Shown piece by piece: positions 49,701 through 59,700 of a stretch of 64,000 nucleotides of DNA; the first letter of the stretch is position 1; every line of letters starts with the position of its first letter. The position numbers were made by a program, and so were the translations under genes. A model generated the notes under the pieces. That model did no database searches and had not been told where the DNA came from. It saw nothing but the letters and a program-made list of their open reading frames with translations. The stretch spans positions 2,965,325 to 3,029,324 of the forward strand of contig FN649738.1 in assembly GCA_000310025.1 (NCBI GenBank), given 5' to 3'. The stretch is from Ectocarpus siliculosus (lineage: Eukaryota; Sar; Phaeophyceae; Ectocarpales; Ectocarpaceae).

Positions 49701-52700
49701 ACAGAGCCATAGTCTCCTGATGACGCAGTGGAGACGGCCTGCGACCTTAAACTCGAACCTAACCCAAACTATTCGCTAAGGCCGTGCAGGTTGTCCCTTC
49801 ACTTACGTTCCCGATGAAGTCAAGGCACTCCGTGATGTCCGCCACGCTCAAGGACTCTCCCATCCCGTCGCTGCTGCTTTCGTTCTCCGAGTTCCCGTCC
49901 CCGGCGCCGGAATCACCCTCCTTGCCGCTTTCACTGGCTGCGGTCAAGCCTTCGCCAACGCGACCCTCTACTCCGCCCTTGGCGCCGCCGATGCCGGCGT
50001 AAGCACAAATGAGCTGATAGCTTCTGAGGTCGTTTCTTCGGGTCTGCGGGCCTGCTCCGTTGCGCCACCTCTCCATTCCCCAGTTGCTGCTCTCGGCACC
50101 CGAGCTGCCTACGTAGCTAGTGGTCGAGTTGTTTTCCGCGAGGCCCGTGCTGCTGTCCGATACGATTCGCAGGCTGCCCAGATTACTCCTGGCTTTGGCG
50201 TCGGACATCCCTGGTGGGGTGGAGTGCCCCCCCCTGCGCGTTCAGGTTCAAGACGACCCGGACCACAAGTATTAGCAGCGAGTGTGTCAACCCTTCTCTT
50301 CTCGATGCCGCCACATTTGATGGTGACCGAAACCAATATGTTCAGAGTTGAGTGCCACATTTGTTGTAGCGAAGAATCGGCAACAGGAAGCCATGGGCAT
50401 GAAACTTCTTGGTATCGCCTGTTCAAAAGGTCCCATCTGCAACAAGGCCCGTTCGCGTGTTTCGAGATCTGAGCAACTAAATATTTTCCTAGGAAAATTC
50501 AAATGAGTGCATCCGAGAAGCTCGCACCTAATCCAAAACCCACAAGTTATTCCTGTAAGCGGCCTTTGTTCCGCGCAAGCACTCACATGTGGAGTTCTTC
50601 TGGCTCTTCTTCGTCGATACATCCCATCGACTCTTCCTTCCCGGCGAGCAAAGCAGATCGGGATACAGTCTTCCTTCTCTCGATCACGCCCCCCCCGCTG
50701 CTACCGCTCCCCACCCTTCTTTCCGAAGGGTTGCCCCCCGATTGTGAATGGTCGAACGAACGCTCTGCCGCTCCTCCCCCTTCTCCCTCCGCTCCTGCTG
50801 ATGTCGGTGGTTTTTGGAACTTGGAACGCAAGGGTGTTGCCGTGGTCGCCCTCGTGAAAGTCTCCTGCTCTTCCTCGTCTGAACGGCCGGCAAAAGACCC
50901 GTTGCTGCTGCTCTTTACGGACATACTACTGCTGTTCCTTCTTGGTTCGCCGCCTCCGCTGCCGCCACCACCATTGCGTCGATGTCGATTGTCCAGTGTG
51001 GTGCTGAACTTGATGGTGGGGTTCTTTTTCTTGTTGGTGTTGGTGGCGATGTTTCTTGGTGGTGAAAGTAGAGCAAAGGCACTCCTAACGGCTGGGAGGC
51101 TCGAATGCGCTGCTCGAGCGACGGCCGCTGCTTGTTGGTTTTCGTGAACCATCCTGGGGTTGTTGTGGGAAGAATCCTCGCTCTCTTGCCCACTGCTTTG
51201 ATTGTTGTGCGACAACTTGGCCTGAGCGCGTGCGCTAGAGCCTCTATTAATTGACATACAGAACGCCGGAGAAGGGTTGGGTGGGTTGGATGGGATTCAT
51301 GGAGTCGACTTGCGGACGGCAGAGGGAACCTTACGATCCCGGCAACCAGAACAATAGAGACCATATTTCAGTAGGGGGGTGAGGGGGGGCGCCTCTCTTG
51401 TTGTTATTGACTTGGTACGCGGTGCTCGCGTATCTCGTTCGACAGATCTTTTTCTGAACGAGTATCATGTTCTGACCCGCGTAGTGCCTTTCTGTGTACT
51501 GCACGCTGCTGTCCTTTCGAGGGCCATTCTTGATCGCACTTTCTTGATATGTGTCAAATATCTCTGGTTTTGTTCTTACCGCTCGAAAATGTCAGCACCA
51601 ACCAGTTCTTGGGACGCATCGTAAGAACATAGCCCCTTTTGCTCTGGTTGCTGTACATGACAACAAGGACCCCAACCTTCGATGGGAACAGACAGGTCCG
51701 TGTGCATGTTATTTGGAAGCAGACGAAACAGCAACACATCCGTCTCGAGGAAGCGTTTTTCCTCCTCACATCCTGGTACTGGTGGCCTTTTCGTCCGGGA
51801 AACCGATTCTTCGCCCCAATGTCTTGAAGCCAAGCCCGCTGCCGTGGGCATCGCACTTTGAAACCTTTGCTCTGTTGGCCCGATCACTGCGATGGAGGGG
51901 GCAAAGGGCCGGTACGGTGGTCGGTCACGGTCGAGTAGGTTGGTGAGGGAGCAACATGATGCCACAACAAAGCTTCGCACCATTGGCTTACCCATTGAAC
52001 CGCTCCAACCTCAAGAGACAATCTCACATCTGTTTGTTTCAGGCGTCAACACTGCCACATACGACTATTAGGCAACGTTAGACCAGTGTTGCAGGTAGTC
52101 GTGGCAAGGCTCCCGGTAGTAATTCTCCCTCTTCTCTTGTGTGAAACGCTCTCGGGCCTATTCGGTGTGCACGGGTTGGTTCCCTCGATTTGAGTCAGGG
52201 AATCAATAGTCAGTTTCGGTGGACGTTTCCGGAACATTGGCAAGAGTCTCGTTCTGAGAGCTAGCACGAGGACGTCGACAAAGAATAATTCCGAGCTCAC
52301 CCGACTGATGAACGGCGGCTACCAACCTCCCCTTCTGCGGAAGCCCGGAGGGAGCTGACGGCTTTCAGCGACGAAATCACCACCCTCTTGTTGGAGCCTA
52401 AGGTGGGGTTGGCCCGTAGCATCAGGAAGTCTGGCTTTCTCACCTGACCGAGAGTTGACCAAGAAACTTCTTTTTCAGCAGCGTAAGCGAGGCAGGGATA
52501 ACTAGTACCACGCTAGCACTGGTTTTGTTACTCTCATTGAACTTACCAGTTGCTGCGAACGCTCCAGGGCGGATCTATCCGTTAGCTCATGGCGGGCGAA
52601 TAGGGGAGACGCGCCTGTCGCGCCGATGGCCGGACAAGAACAGACGCTCCTGTAGTTACCCCCGCGGTCGGCTCCTTGACGACCAGGGCCTTCGTAACGG

Positions 52701-53248
52701 CCGCCGCCGTCGCTGGTTCCTTCCTCTTCGTCGCTCTGCTCAGTGTTCGACGGGATTCGCTGATCTACAGAGCCCAGTAGGGACGGCGAAGAAAGCAAGC
52801 TTGACAGCGGCATCGGCGACCTCCGGAGAAGAGCCTGCCCTTCTCTCTTTTGTGGGTGGGGCTTCACCTGCCGCCGCAATGGTGGGATTGCGTTAGTAAC
52901 GACAGAAGATGCCGTGGCGTTGGGCTCATGCTGCTGGGTGTCCGGCACCGGTAGAGGCGCGGGTCCCGCGCACTCGTTACTTCCCGCAAGTACATTGCTG
53001 CTGCTCCTTGTAGCGGCAGCATCGGCCGTGTCGCTCTGGTCGCTTTCCTGGTCCTCTTCCTTGGAGGTGGCGCTGTTGGATGCAGGTGGCGCCACCGGTG
53101 TTGCCCTGGCTGAGGCTGGGACCGCACTCGAAGCCGCAATTTCGTCTGGCAAAGTCACGGTAAGGGCGTGAAGAGCCAACCCTGGCGGGAGAAACAAGTG
53201 ACTGGAACAAGGGACGGCGCAGGAGGGATGCGGGTTGGTCGCGGCCAT
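43742..53248 (-). CDS. PP2C-family (PPM) serine/threonine protein phosphatase with long disordered N-terminus
   Basis: Eleven phase-matched exons: 53248-52547, 52443-52301, 51243-50587, 50188-49807, 49585-49418, 48846-48492, 47328-47237, 46452-46375, 46013-45624, 44860-44639 and 44044-43742. They total 3,492 bases (1,163 residues). The ATG at 53248 has an in-frame TAA two codons before it. Residues 1-680 are low complexity. The catalytic core (about 685-1085) has [19 protein letters not shown] (completed across an intron), [44 protein letters not shown] and [12 protein letters not shown]. All metal-binding Asp/Glu positions of PP2C are therefore present and an active Mg/Mn-dependent phosphatase is expected. 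Two inserts break the core: a Thr/Ala-rich one of about 60 residues before YFGLFDG, and one of about 50 residues before the VANVGDC strand. The gene lies 463 bases downstream of the CNB-kinase gene on the same strand. Weak points are the AAG acceptors at exons 6 and 7. Confidence 0.9.
43990..48846 (-). other. PP2C catalytic domain, exons 6-11
   Basis: The six exons carry the PP2C motifs in order. The exon 6/7 junction splits the glycine codon of FDGHGG, and joining restores [16 protein letters not shown], which is strong proof of the splice. Exon 8 encodes [20 protein letters not shown]. Exon 9 encodes the central sheet and the GDCRAVL strand. Exon 10 encodes CDGVWDV. Exon 11 encodes the final DN motif and a Ser/Lys-rich tail to the stop. 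Confidence 0.9.
46671..46838 (+). CDS. Possible nested exon with Dpy-30-like motif inside a PP2C intron
   Basis: On the plus strand, inside the PP2C intron between 47237 and 46452, a reading frame preceded by a fair acceptor (ending at 46670) reads [20 protein letters not shown] and then [15 protein letters not shown]. This matches the Dpy-30 dimerisation motif pattern (L-K-x-x-I/V-x-P-x-L ... R-x-x-x-x-L-A-x-Y-L-L), though two residues shorter in the turn. The donor at 46839 (GTCAAT) is weak and I could not chain further exons. It may be a nested gene, a relic, or chance. Confidence 0.3.
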
Positions 53249-53711
53249 TATTTACTTCGAGATGAGAACATCCTTTCTCTCTAAGTCTGTGAAGTCGTGA
53301 TTTAACCGTTCACCAACAGACGTATTTTCTCTCTTGATATGTGGCGAGGAGTAGCAAAGCGTGGCCGAGGTGCTCGGACGTACTAGTTTCAAGAAAGGGT
53401 GGAAGGTGAGAGTGTGCCTGCGTGGACACTTCTCCCATATTGGAGTTTCACATAGATGTTTCACTGCATTCGGTGAATCTTTCTTGGCACAATCACCTTC
53501 AGATGGCAAAACATTATTCGTTAGTCTACAGATCTTTCCTGGTCGCATGTTCGTCACTACCCCTAGGAAGGTACCTCTATCCTGGTTTCCATAGAGACGA
53601 GAAACTTTCTTCACGACAATTGAGCACCTCGTGCGTCTCTACTTACTGTCTTTGCGATAGCAGACTTGAACGTCGGGTGCTGGCGTGGTGTAGCGAAGCC
53701 TATCGACTCCT
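53249..53711. other. Short spacer between the CNB-kinase stop and the PP2C start
   Basis: Only 463 bases separate the TAG of the kinase gene and the ATG of the PP2C gene, both on the minus strand. The spacer must hold the kinase 3'UTR and the PP2C promoter and 5'UTR. No core promoter element is clear. The closeness leaves open a transcript covering both genes, but the stop codon and a new ATG separate the reading frames. Confidence 0.7.
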
Positions 53712-56700
53712 CTATATTTCGAATCGTCGAGACACCCACCCTTTGTCCACGATGTTCTCCAAGATTCTTGGGCTGGCGATCTTGTCGTCGCCGTCGCTCC
53801 ACACTTCTGGCTCCTCGTCTTCCTTCTCCTCCACCTTCGCCCCCACCTTCGCCTCTTGCCCTAAACAGCGGCGGGCCCCTATCCTACCTCTTCCTTCCTC
53901 CCTTGTCTCTCCTCCGTCCGCTGTAGGGTCCGGCTGCTGCTTCCGAATCTGGTCGTGATGCTGCTGGGTTTCTTCCTGTTGACGAGTTTCCGGTCTGGTC
54001 GGCGAGGGAGAACGGTTGGACTTAGAACTCGGCGGCGGCGAATCTAAGAACAAAGGTACCGACGAAGTCTTGTTGTCCCCCCGATCCCCTATGCGGCGGG
54101 CATGATCATTGTTGAGAGTAGGCACATGGCGTTTGGAGGTGGACACGTTGACGCTGCTTCTGGCCCGCATGTTGCTCTCGCCGGCACCACCGGTGGCGCG
54201 ACCGACCGCTTTGCCTCCCTCCCCAACGGCTATGTCTCGTACGATGCCGTCACCACCGCCGCCGTCGGCAGGGTGGTGCATGGTAAGATGTACCGCCCGT
54301 CGCTGCCACGTGCCCTTGCTTCGCAAACCTGCAACGTGCGGCTCCGCTCTCTCAACCATGCTGGGCACTCCTGGTTGTCCTTCCTCTATCTGTGGGGGGC
54401 ATACGCCCTCTCGCGTCACCCATTCATGGTTCATCGCTTCTTCCAGGGAAAGTCTGGTGTTCGGGTTCTTGTCAAGCATCCTGTGGAGGAGGTTCACGAG
54501 GTACGGCTCTATCTGGCAGTCCGAAGGAAAGGTGAGCCCCTCCATTTTTATCGATGCCATTAGCGCCCTGTACCTGTTGTCGGTTAAGGTGGGGCGGCGG
54601 AGGTAGCGTAGCGGTTCACACGCACGCACTTTGTACTACCGTGCGACCGTACACTGTTCTTTTATTGTTGTGTTTCTTTGAATTGCGTCGTTAGTTATTC
54701 GGTTTCTAGACCACGTGTTGGGGAGAGAGCCGCACGGAATGCGCATCGTCTCGCCAGCCGCATTGGCTGCGAGGCACGCCGTTACTTTTATAAAAACCCG
54801 TCTCTCTTCTCACAACGTACCAGTCGGGGGACTGCGACTGCAAACGCAAGCGTCCCGTAACTGACCAAGTCCTCAAATGGCACACACTACTCTACAACAC
54901 CCGACAATATACCGATTACTCCCGAAATTATTCCCCCATCCAGAAGAGAAAAGGGATGGGACGGTGGGGTTTTAGCTAGTTGCGTTGGGTTGCTGTCCTT
55001 CCGTCTCTTCGCGCGCTCTGTAGCTTCCGCTCGTCACTCAGCTCGCTACAGCCGCTACGTGCTTTCATCCACGAAATGATAACATGGCAATTCATTTTTG
55101 CATTTTTGGGTCGTGACCCTACGTTTCCAACAAATATTGAGGCTATAATTCGATGGTTTCACCAATAACCCCCAGTTTATTGTTCTATCTCTTCGACGAA
55201 TAAACAATCCTATGTTTGATGGGGGAACAACACAATGGATGGTTTCGATGATGTTGTCTTGAATTCATCTCCTCCAAACTCTCTGGTGGTAAGATGTTGG
55301 TGCAGTCCACTCACGTTCGTCCGAAGAAGGGCAGCTTGCCGACGACCATCTGGTAAAGCGATATCCCAAGAGCCCAGACGTCGCTAGCAAACGATATCCT
55401 AGACACTCCGCCCTCTCCGAAGAGCTCTGGGGGGTGGAAGCTCGGGGTTCCTCCCACGCGCTGTCCGCGTTTCTTTCGACGGTGCCTGCGGCGATCCCGA
55501 TCTCGATCCCTCCCGCCGTCGTTGGGCGACTCTGCGCCTGTTCCGCTGCTGCTGATATCGCCATCTCCACCCGCGTCCTCAGAGTTTACGATCACGCAGG
55601 CACCAAAGTCTGCTATTTTCACCTGTCACAGACAACGTGCAAAGAGGTTAGGCGTAGGGGGGAACTGAAAATTCGCTTGGATAAGCATGGCAGCATCCTC
55701 TGGCGGCGTGTTTCGTTTCGCGAGGCGCAATCCATCTCTTCTAGGCTCTCGACTGCGTGCGCGGGGTGCAGCACCGCACTCACTCTGCCCTCGGCGTCTT
55801 CCAAGATGTTGGAGGGCTTCATGTCACCGTGGATGATGCCAAAGCTGTGGATGTACTGGAGTCCTCTGGCGGCTTGGATGAACTTGGAAATGGCGGTGTG
55901 CTCGGGAATGGGGTCCACTTCGTACTGCTCCTTGAGCAAGGAGCCCCTTTCCATGAAGTCCTGGATCATGTACACCTTCCGCGATCGAGGATCGTCGATA
56001 ACCTCCCACAGGGTCACGACGTTGGGGTGCCTCAGCATCTGCATCACGGACACCTCTCGCCGGAGAGTCCGTTCCAGGAGCTCACGTTTCTGCCCGCCCC
56101 TCCTCGGTTTTGTGATGACCTAGGTTCCGTTGTCATTCACGAAGACGGGGTCGCTTTGGTACAGGTACAGAATACAGATAGTTCAATGTGGCATGCATGG
56201 ATGATCAGGTGTCCTTTTTGATGTGTGCCGCACAAGGCCTCGTGCTTCTGCAGGTGAACATCAAGACGAACCTTCATGGCGTTGACTTCACCAGTATGCA
56301 CGTGAACCACCTTGTACACCACTCCGAAGCTGCCCTCGCCGATCCTCTCGCACACGCGGTAGTCGTTGATCACTCGCCCGCTCGTCTCTCCCTTCGTATC
56401 TCCCGCGAACGTCAACTGCCCAGTGGATCGGAAGCTTGATCGTGTCGCACCTCGCACCGCCGCCAGTGCCCTCAAGGTGGAAAAGTCGTTCGAAGACCCG
56501 ACCCCGTGTCTCGGCGCAGCAAACTGGGATCCTTTGTTCGCGACGTGCTGCTGGTGCTGGTGCTGGTGCTGGTGCTGGTGCTGGTGCTGGTGCTGCTGTT
56601 GTTGTTGCTGCTGCTGCGGTCCTGAAATATTCTTCCTTTGCTCCCGATAGCAGGCGGTCTGTAGAGCCGCCTGCTCCATAATGCTGTTGAATGCCTTGTC

Positions 56701-59700
56701 GCAAAGACACGTCCGAAAGACGTCTTTATGTAGGTACATGCAGGTCACCTCAGTCGTCGCGCGGACGCTTGCGTTTCTCGGCTCATCGTAGATCAGTGCC
56801 ATCTCTCCGAAGCTGTTCCCTTCGTACAGCCTTGTCAAAACCCTTTCAGTCGGAGGGCTACCGACGCATGACCACTCTCGATCGCTCCAACCCGCGACCT
56901 CGGGCTGTGACGTGGAATGGTTTGTGGCCCATTTCTCAGCCCTAATGGCCGCCGATGCCGTCGTCATATCATCATGTACAATCACATTGTCGATGACTTT
57001 CGGTGATTCTTCGTCCACCACCACCGGAATATCCGCCGCTGCTGACATTCCTGCCGATGCGCCCGCCGCTGCCACCGCTACCCCAGCTACCCCGGGCCGC
57101 CTGTCACTTCGAGCCCCTGTACTAACAACAGTTTCTGTCAGCAGCGTTGTTGGGCGACGGTGGTTCTCCTCGGGCGGAAGCCGACGAACTGGTGTATTTT
57201 TCTGGACACGACCCTCAGTGAGCGGTAGGAAAACCATTCCAATGCTGTCCTTCAAAACACTGTTTTCGTTACTGCCACCGCTGCTGCCACTGTCATCACC
57301 GCCACCGCCACCGTTGACCCACTGTCTTTGGTCGTCAACGGCGGTGGGGGGCGTATCGGCGGGAGGGGACAACGTAGCCACGAACTCGTGTTCATCGGAC
57401 GAATCTTTGTCGTCCATGTCTTCGACGTCGTTGTCGTCATCGCCGATGTTGCTCGATGATGCGGAAGAAGAATAATCCGAGCCGTGGGAGTCCGCAGTCA
57501 TCGCGGTAACCGTGACCGTACCGTGCGCTATCATGTAAAACTTATCTCCCGGTTCCTGTCCGCAGGGGACGATGTCGGGTCGGGTCAAGTCGATTGTGAT
57601 GGCAGGAACGGGTTAAACTTGCCGCCATTGTGGTAGGTGTGCGGGATTGACGAGCATTGAACAAATTTTCCACGATGCCCAGAAACCGATCGGTTACCTT
57701 GTCCAGTTTTATCTACGAAGGGGTATACTTGAAGCATTATTTAGGTCCAACTTCAACGAATAGGTACGTTCAGACTGGCACCCGGCAGTGCAGATTATCT
57801 GGGTACTAAGTGTGTGCACGAGCCAAGCTGTACAACGTTGGGCCAGAAACAGCAATCGTGATCACATAATAAAAACCATTACCGCCACCATCACAGAGCA
57901 ACAACTCACTCCTTCCTTGATGATAACCTCGCCAGGCTTGTAATCAGCGTACTTGAGAGCATGAAGAACCGCCGTCTGGGCCGTTGCGGGTAGTTTGGCC
58001 AACAAATTTACCTGCGTGTGGACGGCCGATAGACGAAGACCGATCGCCTTATTCTTGTTTTTTTACTCCTGATTTTCATGTGTCTCCCAATGCTATGCGT
58101 TGACGAAACCCAACGCATCCGCCCCAAGTATCCCTTGCCTAGTCTGCAAGAGCGTCTTCTCTACTCGTTTCCCGCAGTAAAAAGGTGGCCGTGAGAGTTG
58201 TTCGCCTCACGACCGCATCAAAAACACGAAAGAAAACATGTTAGGTTGAATCTCACGGTCGTTCTCTTCCGCAGCGAGGAACATGCTTGCGTACATCTAC
58301 TCTTCCACTTGTTATACCTTCTTCATGAGCAGGTAGAGCCGAAACTCCCTCCAGTGATAAAAGGCCGGCCAATAGAGAACGGCCAATGACGTGTCCACTG
58401 CCGCCCGCACTGTAGAGTTCCGCCGGTGTTCCTTGCTGGAGTGTTCGTGTTTCGAATTCCAGAAAACAAGACCAGCGTTAGTTGATCAGAGCAGCAGATT
58501 CGTGTGTTAACCAAGAGACCAAAAGTACCAGCCAATACCGTGTATGCAAAGCGTACAGGCAGCACATTTTCATTCACAGTTTTCAGCCACATAGTTAACC
58601 AAAGTCAAGAGTAGGACTGAACATCAAGCATCTATCAATCACGTGGCATGCCATGAGCACTTGCCCCGCGCACTCTACGCTGACGACGGTTCTTGCGCTA
58701 TGTATCCCTGCGCTGGCGCCTGTGTTCGCGTGCAACCCAGCGGGCACATGCTCAGCGCGTACTCGCCTGTAGACGAGACCCTCTTCCCCGAAAAATCCCT
58801 TCCCAGGCACGAGCGGCAGCACCTGTTGTGGCTCATCTCCGTCTCCGTTGGTCTCCATGGTCAGCATACCACCCTCCTCGGCGTCCAACTGCCACTCCGC
58901 ATCTGCGGCGAGGTCTAGCAAGAAGTAGAGGGCGTCCGAAAGGTCTCCCTCCTTGTAGACGATCTGCCCCCTGGAGAAATCGACAATGCTCAGGCACTTC
59001 ATGAGCTCCACCTGCTTCGTAAGCGGCAGCTCACCTTTGCGTTCACGCCCGTGGGGTGGAGATAGTTTGACAGGGAATGACAGAAGTCAGATTCGGAGAT
59101 TGTTTCGTTGGGACGAGTGTCGGTCCGGCCTAGTCCGGGTGGGTGACTGCTGCGCCCGACCCAACTGGTGGCCATCGAATGTGGTCCGCACCCGAAAGTA
59201 TGGGGCGCGGTGTGCTATTGGTGCAACAGAGGTTCGCTAGAAATTATCTTCGACAGGTCAACCGCTGAATTGTTTAGGAACATTGGCTGACGGCCTTGTA
59301 TCGATGCTGTCCAACCCAATGTATATGCTAGCGGGGAAAACTTGGGGGGGGGGGGGGGGGCTCCGCGGAAGAGCTTCTATGTTGGAGGGTGAAGGTGCAT
59401 GCATGGGGTCATGAGAGCGGTGTGTCCCTTCAGTGGTGCGTTGGAAAGCATTCGATAGTACCGAGGGTCGAAACACACACTTATGCCGTTCCAACCGGCT
59501 CGATCGAGGGGCCAACACCGGTTTCTCACAGAAGTGAAGATCTTCTACTGCCAGCAAGGCATCCCGCAGCTTCTTGCTCTCCGACAGAAACCTGATGTCC
59601 TGTGCATCCAGGTCGTGACCGCCGCAAACATCGCCGTTGCGACCGTCGTCAATTCCCCCGCCTCCGACACGGCCATTGTCAACTCCTTCTCGTCTACTGC

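Noticed and set aside
50503-51147. Plus-strand open frame rich in Leu/Ser/Pro, like a membrane protein
   Set aside because: It is antisense to PP2C exon 3, whose phase matches both neighbours. The hydrophobic look comes from complementing Ser/Arg/Glu codons.
54102-54606. Plus-strand open frames over the kinase C-terminal exon
   Set aside because: They lie opposite the kinase exon that carries HEWVTREG and related motifs. No independent domain or splice evidence was found.
53249-54629. A single fused CNB-kinase-PP2C gene
   Set aside because: The kinase frame ends in TAG at 53712 with no convincing donor before it, and the PP2C frame has its own ATG at 53248 with an upstream in-frame stop.
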